Source of the DNA: an uncultured Pelagibacteraceae bacterium
Lineage (GTDB): Bacteria > Pseudomonadota > Alphaproteobacteria > Pelagibacterales > Pelagibacteraceae
Assembly (NCBI GenBank): GCA_902554765.1
Contig: CACDPY010000001.1
Span: 62,001 to 126,000, forward strand
Length of the DNA: 64,000 nucleotides
Reading direction: 5' to 3'
The notes beneath the pieces are model-generated. The model ran no database searches. It saw only the letters and a list, made by a program, of their open reading frames with translations, and was not told the origin of the DNA. Position numbers and translations under genes: made by a program. This document shows, in pieces, positions 44,715 to 54,939 of the stretch; the first letter of the stretch is position 1; the number at the start of each line of letters is the position of its first letter.

Positions 44715-45665
44715 TTATGTACAAAATATCTTCAAGCAAGCCATTCTTACAGCCACACCCAGTTCAACTTGTTCTTTAATTACGCTCTTATTTATGTCAT
44801 CAGCTAGTATTGTATCTATTTCTATACCTCTATTCATTGGTCCTGGGTGCATAATTAATGCATCGGACTTAGCATGTTCTAATTTATCAGGAGTTAATCC
44901 ATAATATTCATAATATTCTCTATTTGATGAAAGGTATGAACTTGTCATTCTTTCATTCTGTAATCGTAACATCATTACAATATCACAATCCTTCAAACCC
45001 TTTTTCATGTCAGTAAAAGTGTTAACACCAAATTTTTCTATTTCCTTTGGCATTAAATTTGTTGGAGCAACTATATTTACCTCAGCTCCTAACATGTTGA
45101 GTAAATATATATTTGATCTAGCTACTCTTGAATGAAGTATGTCACCACATATTGCAATTTTTAAACCTTCAATTTTATTTTTTCGAGTTTTAATTGTTAA
45201 AGCATCTAAAAGAGCTTGAGTAGGGTGCTCTCTTCTTCCGTCACCAGCGTTTAACACTGCACAATTAACTTTTTGTGAAAGTAAGTTACAAGCACCAGAG
45301 TCTTGATGTCTTACTACAATAATATCTGGATGCATCGCATTTAAGGTCATGGCTGTATCGATTAACGTTTCACCTTTTTTAATTGCAGAGTTACTTATAT
45401 TCATAGACATAACGTCCGCACCAAGTCTTTTACCAGCCAATTCAAATGAACTCTGAGTTCTAGTAGAAGGTTCAAAGAATAAATTGATTTGAGTCTTTCC
45501 TCTCAATACATCTATCTTTTTATTTTTGCTTTGATTAACTTTTATAAATGTATGTGCTTCATCAAGTATTAAATTAACATCATTAATTGACAAATCCTGG
45601 ATACCTAACAAATGTTTTTGGGAAATTTTAATAGCTTTATCTGTTTTAATTGCCATTAAAACCAA
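44715..45665 (-). CDS. pyrB: Aspartate carbamoyltransferase catalytic subunit
   Basis: [47 protein letters not shown]. Confidence 0.95.
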   Translation of the reverse strand: MVLMAIKTDKAIKISQKHLLGIQDLSINDVNLILDEAHTFIKVNQSKNKKIDVLRGKTQINLFFEPSTRTQSSFELAGKRLGADVMSMNISNSAIKKGETLIDTAMTLNAMHPDIIVVRHQDSGACNLLSQKVNCAVLNAGDGRREHPTQALLDALTIKTRKNKIEGLKIAICGDILHSRVARSNIYLLNMLGAEVNIVAPTNLMPKEIEKFGVNTFTDMKKGLKDCDIVMMLRLQNERMTSSYLSSNREYYEYYGLTPDKLEHAKSDALIMHPGPMNRGIEIDTILADDINKSVIKEQVELGVAVRMACLKIFCT

Positions 45666-45698
45666 CTCTATAACTATAAACGTCTACAATAGCAAGTA

Positions 45699-46154
45699 TT
45701 AATTATTTAAAAAATCTATTGCTCCTTGCAATATAAAAGCAGCTGCATTTTCATCGATTTTCTTTTCTCTTTTACTCACATTAATATCTAATTGACTAGA
45801 AAGGTTAAAAGCACCAACTGTTGATAATCTTTCATCCCACAAGCAAATAGGCAGTTCAATACTCTTTTCTATATTGTTAGAGGTATCTTTTACAGATTGG
45901 GCGGAACTACCTGAAGAACCATCCATATTGAGGGGGTTTCCTATTATGATTCCTTTTATATTATTTTCTTCAATTATTCTTTTTAATTCATCAATAAGGT
46001 CTTTAGCAGTAGATCTATTAATAGTTTTAAAAGGTGTAGCAATTAATTGTTTTTCATCACAAATAGACACACCTATTCTTTTTGAGCCAAGATCCAAACC
46101 TATTAATCTGCATTTATCCAACTGTTTTTTTTTGAATTCCTTTAAGGTGATCAT
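45699..46154 (-). CDS. ruvX: Holliday junction resolvase RuvX/YqgF family
   Basis: RLIGLDLGSKRIGVSICDE, GNPLNMDGSSG, DERLSTVGA. Confidence 0.9.
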   Translation of the reverse strand: MITLKEFKKKQLDKCRLIGLDLGSKRIGVSICDEKQLIATPFKTINRSTAKDLIDELKRIIEENNIKGIIIGNPLNMDGSSGSSAQSVKDTSNNIEKSIELPICLWDERLSTVGAFNLSSQLDINVSKREKKIDENAAAFILQGAIDFLNN

Positions 46155-46204
46155 ATTGTATATTTTAAACTTAAGTGGTAGTTTGCGTCATATTAAAATA
46201 TCAT

Positions 46205-46492
46205 ATGAGCATAGATCTTAAAACAATAAAGCATATATCAAAATTATCAAGAATATCAGTGGATGAGCAAAAAGCTGAGAAATTAGTTGAAGATTTGAAT
46301 TCTATTTTTAAGTTTATTGAAAAACTTAATAAATTGAAAACAGATAATGTTGAGCCTCTAACATCAGTGGCTGAAACTACTCTTAAATTAAGACCAGATG
46401 AAGTTAAAAGCAAAGATATTCGAGAACAAATAATAAAAAATTCACCTCAAGATAATGAGGATTATTTTGTTGTTCCAAAGGTGATTGAATAA
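46205..46492 (+). CDS. gatC: Asp-tRNA(Asn)/Glu-tRNA(Gln) amidotransferase subunit C; ATG 46205 preferred over 46175
   Basis: [35 protein letters not shown]. Confidence 0.92.
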   Translation: MSIDLKTIKHISKLSRISVDEQKAEKLVEDLNSIFKFIEKLNKLKTDNVEPLTSVAETTLKLRPDEVKSKDIREQIIKNSPQDNEDYFVVPKVIE

Positions 46493-47949
46493 TGTCTGAT
46501 ATTACAAAACTAACACTTTCAGAACTAGTCAAAAATATAAAAGATAAAAAACTATCTTCTGAAGAAGTTACAAAGGCATTTATTGATAGATCTGAAAAAT
46601 CGAAAGAATTAAATACCTATATTACAGAAGATTATTCATCTGCATTAGAAAAATCTAAAAAATTTGATCAAAAACCAAATCTTGATTTAAAACTACCTGG
46701 TATACCAATAGCTGTTAAGGATTTATTTTGTACTAAGGATATTCGTACTACTGCTGGAAGTAAGATTTTAGATAATTTTATACCAAGCTATGAATCTACA
46801 GTAACCCAAAATATCTGGAACGAGGGAGCTATTCTTCTTGGAAAATTAAATTGTGATGAATTTGCAATGGGATCTTCTAATGAAACTAGTTTTTTTGGTA
46901 ACGTTCAAAATCCAATAGATAAAAATTTGGTTCCAGGAGGATCTTCAGGTGGCTCCGCTTCTGCGGTGGCTGGTCAGTTAACGCCAATAACTATTGGAAC
47001 AGATACAGGAGGATCTATTAGACAACCAGCTTCGTTTACTGGAACAGTTGGTCTAAAACCAACATATGGAAGTTGTTCACGATATGGAATAGTTGCTTTT
47101 GCATCATCTTTGGATCAAGCAGGTCCTATGGCACAAAATGTCAAAGACTGTGCTTTACTTCATGAGGTTATCAGCACTTATGATCCAAAGGATTCAACAT
47201 CTATTGATTTTAAAAGAAATGAATACAGCAAAGAACTTACAAACAATATAAAAGGAACAAAAATTGGAATACCAAAAGAATATAGAGTTGATGGAATGCC
47301 AAAAGAAATTGAAGAACTTTGGCAAAAAGGTATTCAATATGCAAAAGACTGTGGAGCTGAAATAGTTGATATATCACTACCTCATACAAGTTATGCATTG
47401 CCAAGTTATTATATAGTGGCACCAGCAGAGGCCTCATCTAATTTAGCGCGTTATGATGGTGTTAAATATGGATTTAGAGCAAAAGGAGAAAACCTTATAG
47501 ACATGTATGAAAAAACAAGATCAGAAGGTTTTGGTGCTGAAGTGCAAAGGCGAATTATGATTGGAACTTATGTTCTATCATCAGGATATTATGATGCTTA
47601 TTATCTTAAGGCTCAAAAAGTTAGAAAATTAATTAAAAATGATTTTGATGACGCATATAAAAAAGTTGACGCAATATTAACTCCATCAACACCTAGTTCA
47701 GCATTTAAGATTGGAGAAAAGAAAGACGATCCAGTCTCAATGTATTTGAACGATATATTTACTGTTCCGGTAAATTTGGCAGGATTACCAGGTATATCGA
47801 TTCCTGCTGGGCATGACTCTAAAGGTTATCCATTAGGCTTACAAATTATTGGTAAAGCTTTTGATGAACAGAATATACTGAATATTGCCTTTGCAATGGA
47901 GGAGAAGATTAATTTCAAAAATAAGATTACTGATTGGTGGATAAAGTGA
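46492..47949 (+). CDS. gatA: Asp-tRNA(Asn)/Glu-tRNA(Gln) amidotransferase subunit A
   Basis: [48 protein letters not shown]. Confidence 0.97.
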   Translation: MSDITKLTLSELVKNIKDKKLSSEEVTKAFIDRSEKSKELNTYITEDYSSALEKSKKFDQKPNLDLKLPGIPIAVKDLFCTKDIRTTAGSKILDNFIPSYESTVTQNIWNEGAILLGKLNCDEFAMGSSNETSFFGNVQNPIDKNLVPGGSSGGSASAVAGQLTPITIGTDTGGSIRQPASFTGTVGLKPTYGSCSRYGIVAFASSLDQAGPMAQNVKDCALLHEVISTYDPKDSTSIDFKRNEYSKELTNNIKGTKIGIPKEYRVDGMPKEIEELWQKGIQYAKDCGAEIVDISLPHTSYALPSYYIVAPAEASSNLARYDGVKYGFRAKGENLIDMYEKTRSEGFGAEVQRRIMIGTYVLSSGYYDAYYLKAQKVRKLIKNDFDDAYKKVDAILTPSTPSSAFKIGEKKDDPVSMYLNDIFTVPVNLAGLPGISIPAGHDSKGYPLGLQIIGKAFDEQNILNIAFAMEEKINFKNKITDWWIK

Positions 47950-49424
47950 GTAAAAAAAATTTAGAATATTTAATCAATCGAAAAGATAATCAATATGAGG
48001 TTATAATTGGTTTAGAGGTTCATGCTCAAGTATTATCAGAGTCAAAATTATTTTCTACCTCAGCTACCAAATTTGGAGCCGAACCAAATACTCAAGTAAG
48101 TTTAGTTGATGCTGCATTCCCAGGAATGTTACCTGTAATAAATGAATTTTGTGTTAAACAGGCTATTAAAACTGGTATTGGCCTTAATGCAGAGATTAAT
48201 AAACGTTCAGTATTTGATAGAAAAAATTATTTTTATGCAGACTTACCTCAAGGATATCAGATTTCTCAATTTAAAGACCCTATAGTAGGTGAGGGTAAAG
48301 TTATCTTAGACATGCCTGATGGACAAAAAGAAGTTGGTATTGAAAGGTTACATTTAGAACAAGATGCAGGAAAAAGCATACATGATCTTGACCCTCAAAA
48401 TACTTTTGTAGATCTTAATAGATCGGGTGTAGCTTTAATGGAAATTGTAAGTAAACCAGACCTAAGATCTCCTGATGAGGTTAGTGCATACATCAAGAAA
48501 TTAAGATCAATTATGCGATATTTAGGTACATGTGATGGTAATATGCAAGAAGGATCATTAAGAGCAGATGTTAATGTTTCTGTAAGAACAAAAGGTTCAA
48601 AAGAATTAGGAACAAGATGTGAAATTAAGAATGTAAATTCTATCAAATTTATGCAAATGGCTATTGAATATGAAGCAAATAGACAAGTTGATTTAATCGA
48701 AGAGGGTAAATCTATTGATCAAGAGACAAGATTATTTGATACAAAAAAAAATGAGACAAGATCAATGAGATCAAAAGAAGATGCACATGATTATAGATAT
48801 TTTCCAGATCCTGATTTATTACCTTTAGAAGTTTCTGATGAATTTATTAACAATCTTAAAAATGATATTCCAGAATTACCAGACGATAAAAAGAAAAGAT
48901 TTATTGATGAATTTAAGCTGTCACCATATGAGGCTACCATCTTAGTCTCAGATATTGATACAGCAAAATATTTTGAAGAAGTTGTTGCTAAGATGGGTAA
49001 GAACAAAGATATGAAATTAGCTGTTAATTGGATAACAGGTGAATTATTTGCTGTTTTAAATAATAAAAATTTAGAAATTTCTCAAAGCCCAGTAAGTGCA
49101 AAGAATTTAGCTATATTAGTTAACTTAATAAAGAATGGTACTATTTCAGGAAAAATAGCAAAAACTGTATTTGAATTAATGTTAGATGGGGATAAAGATC
49201 CTCAAAAAATTGTTGAAGAAAAAGGATTAAAACAACAAAGCGATCCTAAAGCTATAGAAACTTTAATTGATAAAATAATTAATGATAATAGAGAAAAAGC
49301 AATTGAGTATAAGCAAGGCAAAGAAAAATTATTTGGTTTCTTTGTTGGTCAAGCAATGAAGGTCTCTGGTGGTAAAGCCAATCCTCAACTTATAAATGAG
49401 ATATTAAAGAAAAAACTTCAGTAG
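47934..49424 (+). CDS. gatB: Asp-tRNA(Asn)/Glu-tRNA(Gln) amidotransferase subunit B (alternative GTG start 47946)
   Basis: [39 protein letters not shown]. Confidence 0.96.
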   Translation: MVDKVSKKNLEYLINRKDNQYEVIIGLEVHAQVLSESKLFSTSATKFGAEPNTQVSLVDAAFPGMLPVINEFCVKQAIKTGIGLNAEINKRSVFDRKNYFYADLPQGYQISQFKDPIVGEGKVILDMPDGQKEVGIERLHLEQDAGKSIHDLDPQNTFVDLNRSGVALMEIVSKPDLRSPDEVSAYIKKLRSIMRYLGTCDGNMQEGSLRADVNVSVRTKGSKELGTRCEIKNVNSIKFMQMAIEYEANRQVDLIEEGKSIDQETRLFDTKKNETRSMRSKEDAHDYRYFPDPDLLPLEVSDEFINNLKNDIPELPDDKKKRFIDEFKLSPYEATILVSDIDTAKYFEEVVAKMGKNKDMKLAVNWITGELFAVLNNKNLEISQSPVSAKNLAILVNLIKNGTISGKIAKTVFELMLDGDKDPQKIVEEKGLKQQSDPKAIETLIDKIINDNREKAIEYKQGKEKLFGFFVGQAMKVSGGKANPQLINEILKKKLQ

Positions 49425-49425
49425 A

Positions 49426-50076
49426 ATGGGTGCAAACCTTGATATTACAGAAAAATTACAAAATTACATTAATGATTTTGGTTTAAATTTACATCCAGTA
49501 CAACATGAGATAATCAATTATAATAAAACTCTAGGTGACATCAAAAGAATGCAGATTGATCCTACTCAATGTCATTTTCTTCATCTAATTATAAAGATAT
49601 CAAATATTAAAAATGTTCTTGAAATTGGAACTTTTACAGGACTTAGTGCTCTCTCAATTTCACTAGCCTTACCTGATGAAGGAAAATTAATTGCTCTAGA
49701 TAAAAACGAAGAGACAAACAAAATAGCATTAGATTTTTTCAAAAAGGCTAATCAAGATCATAAAATTCAAACAATAATAAAACCTGCCCTTGAAAGTTTG
49801 AAAGATTTAAAAAATAATAAATTTGATATGGTTTTTATTGATGCTGATAAAATGAACTACAAAGAATATTATGAAAAATCTTTAGAGCTGTTAAGTAAAG
49901 GTGGATTAGTCATTATTGATAACGTTTTATGGCATGGTGAGGTGGTAGATGAAAAAAAAAATGATAAATTCACTATAAATATTAGAGAATTTAATAAATT
50001 TGTATCTGAGGACAAAAGAGTAGAACAAATCATTATCCCACTTGGTGATGGAATGACTGTTTGTAGAGTTTTATAA
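49426..50076 (+). CDS. O-methyltransferase (caffeoyl-CoA O-methyltransferase-like)
   Basis: VLEIGTFTGLSALSISLALP, FDMVFIDADKMNYKEYYE, GGLVIIDNVLWHGEV. Confidence 0.9.
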   Translation: MGANLDITEKLQNYINDFGLNLHPVQHEIINYNKTLGDIKRMQIDPTQCHFLHLIIKISNIKNVLEIGTFTGLSALSISLALPDEGKLIALDKNEETNKIALDFFKKANQDHKIQTIIKPALESLKDLKNNKFDMVFIDADKMNYKEYYEKSLELLSKGGLVIIDNVLWHGEVVDEKKNDKFTINIREFNKFVSEDKRVEQIIIPLGDGMTVCRVL

Positions 50077-50984
50077 TGTTCAAAGTTTTTGGTTTTTATA
50101 AATTTATTAAAATTAAATCTTTAAAAAAAAATAAAGATCTTTTACAAAAATTTCTTACATCAAATAATATAAGAGGAACTATTATAATTGCCAAAGAAGG
50201 ATTAAATGGCACTATTTCTGGTGGTGTTAAAGATATAGATAAAATTATCAAAAGATTAAAATTTTTATTCTCTTTTAAAAAATTTGATAATAGCAATGAA
50301 TCTAAATCCAAATTTCAACCATTTCATAAACCCAAAGTTAAGATTAAAAAAGAAGTAGTCCCAATGAATTTGACGTTAAATTCTAAAGATAGGAATATAC
50401 AAACTCATTTAGACCCAAAAGAATGGAATAAACTGATTAAAAATAAAGATACACATATAATTGATACTAGAAAACCTTTTGAATACAAAGTTGGAACTTT
50501 CAAAAAATCAGTAAATCCAAATATCAATAATTTTAGGGACTTTCCTAAGTATCTAAATAAACTTAAAAAGAACAAACCTGTAGCAATGTTTTGTACTGGT
50601 GGAATACGTTGTGAAAAAACTTCAGTATATTTAAAAAAAAAGGGTTTTGAAAATATCTTTCAATTAAATGGAGGGATTCTAAATTATCTAAAAAAAATAA
50701 AGAAAACAGAAAGTTTATGGAAAGGTGAGTGTTTTGTTTTTGATAACAGAATTAGTCTCAAGCATGAATTGAAGATAGGCACATATTCCATGTGTAGTGG
50801 ATGCAGAATGCCTATATCTCCAAAAGACAAAAGATCAAATAAATATGAGGAGGGCGTTTCTTGCCCAAATTGTCATGATAAACTAACAGAAACACAAAAA
50901 TCACGTTTTAGAATGAGACAAAGTCAGGTATACAAAGCAAAACAATCAAGAAAAAAATATATTTTTCAAAAAGAATTTAAATAA
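50076..50984 (+). CDS. trhO: Rhodanese-domain tRNA uridine 5-oxyacetic-acid pathway hydroxylase (TrhO/YceA-like)
   Basis: EGLNGTISG, FCTGGIRCEKTSVYLKKKGF, C-terminal CSGCRMPISPKDK...GVSCPNCHD. Confidence 0.87.
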   Translation: MFKVFGFYKFIKIKSLKKNKDLLQKFLTSNNIRGTIIIAKEGLNGTISGGVKDIDKIIKRLKFLFSFKKFDNSNESKSKFQPFHKPKVKIKKEVVPMNLTLNSKDRNIQTHLDPKEWNKLIKNKDTHIIDTRKPFEYKVGTFKKSVNPNINNFRDFPKYLNKLKKNKPVAMFCTGGIRCEKTSVYLKKKGFENIFQLNGGILNYLKKIKKTESLWKGECFVFDNRISLKHELKIGTYSMCSGCRMPISPKDKRSNKYEEGVSCPNCHDKLTETQKSRFRMRQSQVYKAKQSRKKYIFQKEFK

Positions 50985-50992
50985 GGATATTT

Positions 50993-52363
50993 TTGTCTAC
51001 TTCATACAAGCTTACCAAAGATCCAATATGGTTTTTACTTCGTAAAGTCACAATACCAGCTAGTGTAGGATCTCTTTTCCAAACATTTTATAATTTAGTC
51101 GATACTTGGTTTGCAGGAAAAATCTCAGCAGAAGCTATAGGTGCTATAGCCAAATCATTTCCAATTTACTTTACTATAATAGCTGTTGGAGTTGGAATAG
51201 GTGCTGCTACTAATGCAATGATTGGCAATGCTATCGGTGAAAAAAAAGAGAGAGTTGCATCTATGTATATTGCACAATCTTTAATTTTTGCTTTAGTAAT
51301 TTCAGTATTAGTAACAATTTTTGGTTTAAATGCATCTAATTTTCTTCTCGGAGTTATGGGATCTGATGTTTCAGGGATTACACTTACGAGAGAATATTTA
51401 GATATTATTTTTTATGGAACTTTTATTGTATTGATACAAATTTCTTTAAATGGAACATTGAATGCTCAAGGTGATACGAAAAGTTATAGAAATGTTTTAA
51501 TATTTAGCTTTTTCTTAAATATTTTTTTAAATCCTCTTTTTATATGGGGATATGGAGTAATTCCTCCTTTTGGTATAGCTGGACTTGCTATAGCAACGGT
51601 GATTTCACAGCTGATCGGAACAATCTATTTAGCTTATAAAGTTAATAATTGTAAAATTAGAGAATACTTAAAAATAGCATGTTTTATTCCAAAGGTTGAA
51701 TATCTAAATCCTTTAACAAGACAGTCGGTACCTGTTATGTTTAGCATGTTGTTTATTGGAGTTGGAATTTTTAATATTTTATATTTTATTGGACAATTTG
51801 GTGATTTAGCTACCGCAGGATATGGGGCAGCTTTAAGAGTAGAGCAAGTTTTTTTACTTCCAGTGATTGGATTAAACACAGCAGTTCTCTCTATAGGAGG
51901 TCAAAACTTTGGTGCAAAAGCTTATGACAGAATAAGAGAATTATATACAAAAGCATTATTTTTTGGATCTTCTTTTATGGCTGTTGCAGGTATAATATTA
52001 TTTTTTGGAGCTGAGTTTTTTGTGTCACTATTTACGGACAATCAAGAAGCAGTAAAACATGGTGCAATTTATCTAAAAGTTGCAGCATTGATTGGCCCAA
52101 TTTATCCAGTATTCTTTATTACAACAGCCGTATTTCAAGCTGTGAAGAAACCTCTTTATAGTCTTTATCTAAGTATATTTAGATTAACTGCGTTTCCTTT
52201 TTTGAGCTTATGGTATGTAATTAATATTAGAGGGGGAGATTATGAAGATATTTTTTATACTATTATGGCGACTAATTGGGCAATGGGAATTGCTGTTTTA
52301 ATATTCATAGGTTATTTTCTTAACAATGTATTTAAACAAAATAAAACTATTTTTAGTTATTAG
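50993..52363 (+). CDS. MATE family efflux transporter (TTG start)
   Basis: PASVGSLFQTFYNLVDTWFAGKIS; 456 aa polytopic. Confidence 0.88.
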   Translation: MSTSYKLTKDPIWFLLRKVTIPASVGSLFQTFYNLVDTWFAGKISAEAIGAIAKSFPIYFTIIAVGVGIGAATNAMIGNAIGEKKERVASMYIAQSLIFALVISVLVTIFGLNASNFLLGVMGSDVSGITLTREYLDIIFYGTFIVLIQISLNGTLNAQGDTKSYRNVLIFSFFLNIFLNPLFIWGYGVIPPFGIAGLAIATVISQLIGTIYLAYKVNNCKIREYLKIACFIPKVEYLNPLTRQSVPVMFSMLFIGVGIFNILYFIGQFGDLATAGYGAALRVEQVFLLPVIGLNTAVLSIGGQNFGAKAYDRIRELYTKALFFGSSFMAVAGIILFFGAEFFVSLFTDNQEAVKHGAIYLKVAALIGPIYPVFFITTAVFQAVKKPLYSLYLSIFRLTAFPFLSLWYVINIRGGDYEDIFYTIMATNWAMGIAVLIFIGYFLNNVFKQNKTIFSY

Positions 52364-52805
52364 TATTTGCTTAATATTTTTTTTTCTTACTTACAATGAT
52401 GTAAAGTCTTATGAAATTAAGATTATTGATGGAGATACAATACATTTAAACAATGAAAAAATAAGATTTACTGGAATAGATACCCCAGAACTTAAACAAA
52501 CTTGTAAGAAAAATAGTGAAATTATCTATTGTGGAATTGAAGCAAGACAATTGTTAATAGATAAAATTGGTAAAGATAAAGTGATTTGTGTTAGAGAGGG
52601 TAAGGATAGATACAAAAGAACTTTAGCTGAATGTTTTGTAAACGATCTTAGTTTATCAAGATATTTAGTTAGAGAAGGATATGCTTTTGCTTATAGAAAA
52701 TATTCCAAAAAATTTATAAATGATGAAGATTTTGCAAAAAAAAATAATATGGGCATGTGGTCTATGAATTTTGAATACCCTTGGGATTGGAGAAAAAAAA
52801 ATTAA
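52326..52805 (+). CDS. Secreted thermonuclease-family (SNase-like) protein
   Basis: Signal peptide, then KIIDGDTIHLNNEKIRFTGIDTPELKQTC; GIEARQLL; RYLVREGYAFAYRKY. Confidence 0.88.
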   Translation: MYLNKIKLFLVISICLIFFFLTYNDVKSYEIKIIDGDTIHLNNEKIRFTGIDTPELKQTCKKNSEIIYCGIEARQLLIDKIGKDKVICVREGKDRYKRTLAECFVNDLSLSRYLVREGYAFAYRKYSKKFINDEDFAKKNNMGMWSMNFEYPWDWRKKN

Positions 52806-53533
52806 TCTTTTTTAAGCTTATTTTCTAACTTTCTAACAAAGTAAGAAACTATTAATATTAAAACTAAGTATTCTAATATTAAAAAAGTATAGATTTCCAA
52901 AGGTCTATAAGTTGTAACTACCAATTCATTTGCTTTTCTTGTCAAGTCACCTATACCAATTATCGAAACCAATGATGACATTTTCAATACATAAACAAAT
53001 TGATTTCCAATTGCTGGTAAAATATTTTTAATTGCTTGAGGTAGAATAACTAACCTCAATTTTCTAAAGAAATTTAATCCTAAAGAACTTCCTGCTTCCC
53101 ATTGAGCTTTTTTGATTGAGTTTATCCCTGCTCTAAAAATTTCAGCTTGAAATGCACTTTCACTTATAGATAAGGCAATAATTCCTGAAACAAAAGGACT
53201 AAAACTTACTCCAGTCATTATTGGTAAACCATAATAAATCCATAGAATTAAAACTAGTAGAGGAATAGCTCTTACTATTTCAACATATCCAATATTTAAA
53301 TAAGTCAAAAACTTACTTTTTGCTAAGGACGGGACTGCAACAATAAAACCAACGATCATTGAAATAACAATCGATACTACTGAAATATAGATAGTTGTAG
53401 TTATCCCACTTAATAAAAATTTAAGATTAGTTAATCCCTCAACATTGTTTGGAGATAAAATCAACCAATCAAGTTCACTTTTACCACATGAGGTTAAGGG
53501 TAGTATCAGAAGTAAAAAAAATAAATTTCTCAC
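52802..53533 (-). CDS. Amino-acid-type ABC transporter permease with N-terminal lipobox-like signal
   Basis: PLLVLILWIYYGLP, AFQAEIFRAGINSIKKAQWEAGSSLGL (EAA loop); N-term MRNLFFLLLILPLTSCGKSE. Confidence 0.87.
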   Translation of the reverse strand: MRNLFFLLLILPLTSCGKSELDWLILSPNNVEGLTNLKFLLSGITTTIYISVVSIVISMIVGFIVAVPSLAKSKFLTYLNIGYVEIVRAIPLLVLILWIYYGLPIMTGVSFSPFVSGIIALSISESAFQAEIFRAGINSIKKAQWEAGSSLGLNFFRKLRLVILPQAIKNILPAIGNQFVYVLKMSSLVSIIGIGDLTRKANELVVTTYRPLEIYTFLILEYLVLILIVSYFVRKLENKLKKD

Positions 53534-53573
53534 TCTCTGATTTATAAAGAATTAAATATTAATTACTAATTGA

Positions 53574-54341
53574 TTATAAGCTTTTTAAATTATATTTCCC
53601 TAATAACTTGGTAAAGAAGCCTGATGATTTTTTCTTTTTAATCCAGTCATTAACGTAATTGTTCCATTTATCATCACCCTTAGGAACCATCATTGCTAAG
53701 AAAGCAGGATTTTTTTCTCCATCTGGAACTATAGCAAGTTGAGGATATTTAATTACTAGTTTATTTGCTTCTGTCGAACTTGTAATGTTTCCATCAGCTC
53801 TTCCAGCTAATACTTCTTGAAAATCTCTTGCAGGTGCTTCAACTGAGTTCAATTTTGATTTAGGAAAAAATTCTTTTGCTTTTTCTTCTTGAGAAGTACC
53901 AAGTGTTGTAGCAATCGTTACACTTGAATTATTAAGTGAATCCCACGTTGAAAATTTTTTTAAATTCTTTTTAAGAACCAATGGCACAGTTCCATATTTA
54001 TAATAAGTGTCTGTAAATCCCGCTACTTCAGCTCTTTTTGGTGTTTTAGTTACACTTGTAGAAATATCATATCTTTCAGATGTGATACCAGAAACTATAG
54101 TTTTCCATTCTGCAGGAACAAATTCAACTTTAACTCCCATATCTTTAGCTAGTTCGTTCATTACATCGATGTCAAATCCTTTATATTTATTGGTTGCTGG
54201 ATCTTTCATTGTCATTGGATCCCAGTCTCCAGTAGTTCCAACTTTTAAAACTCCAGCTGAAAATATTTTGTCCAAATTAGACTCTGCGTTTAAAGAAAAG
54301 GGTAAAAAAACAAATAATGATATTAGAAGTAATTTTTTCAT
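53574..54341 (-). CDS. Periplasmic substrate-binding protein (solute-binding family 3)
   Basis: Signal peptide; [45 protein letters not shown]. Confidence 0.88.
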   Translation of the reverse strand: MKKLLLISLFVFLPFSLNAESNLDKIFSAGVLKVGTTGDWDPMTMKDPATNKYKGFDIDVMNELAKDMGVKVEFVPAEWKTIVSGITSERYDISTSVTKTPKRAEVAGFTDTYYKYGTVPLVLKKNLKKFSTWDSLNNSSVTIATTLGTSQEEKAKEFFPKSKLNSVEAPARDFQEVLAGRADGNITSSTEANKLVIKYPQLAIVPDGEKNPAFLAMMVPKGDDKWNNYVNDWIKKKKSSGFFTKLLGKYNLKSL

Positions 54342-54375
54342 AGCTTAAAATAACCTATTTGAAAGTTTATAGAGA

Positions 54376-54939
54376 CTATAATCTTGACGCAGCGTCGTTC
54401 ATCCAAGAAAACAAATGTTGTGAAAAAGAACGTCTAACAAACAGATTAACTGCATTTTTATCATGATTATGAACTATTATATCTATTTTATTTAAAATTG
54501 TTTGTGTTACAGCTCCCTTTTTATTTTGAAAATCATTAAAATTAAAAGGAGATCCAGTTTGAAACAATTCATAAATTTTGTTTCCTTTGAGATTAATCAT
54601 CACAAACTGATCTGTAACATCTGTTACTGCACCAAGATTTAACTTTGAAATGTTATTATTTAATAATTCTTCAGTTTCATAGTTATTTGTATTTTCATCA
54701 ACTGGCTCATTAGAATAAATCATCCATTCATCAGGACTTAACCAAACTGCTGTTAATTTATCACTTTGAGTAGACGTATTGGCTTCGGTTGGTAATAAAA
54801 TATTTAAAGATTTCCCAACAGCAGAAATAAATTCTCTTTTTTTACCCCTTATTACCAATTTCATTATTGGTTTGATCTCTTTTATTTGAAGATCTTGCAT
54901 CAATATATCTTTGGGCAGTGCTTGATTATAATTAAGCAT
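54376..54939 (-). CDS. soxG: Sarcosine oxidase subunit gamma
   Basis: Directly downstream of soxA with overlap; LGAVTDVTDQFVMINLKG. Confidence 0.85.
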   Translation of the reverse strand: MLNYNQALPKDILMQDLQIKEIKPIMKLVIRGKKREFISAVGKSLNILLPTEANTSTQSDKLTAVWLSPDEWMIYSNEPVDENTNNYETEELLNNNISKLNLGAVTDVTDQFVMINLKGNKIYELFQTGSPFNFNDFQNKKGAVTQTILNKIDIIVHNHDKNAVNLFVRRSFSQHLFSWMNDAASRL

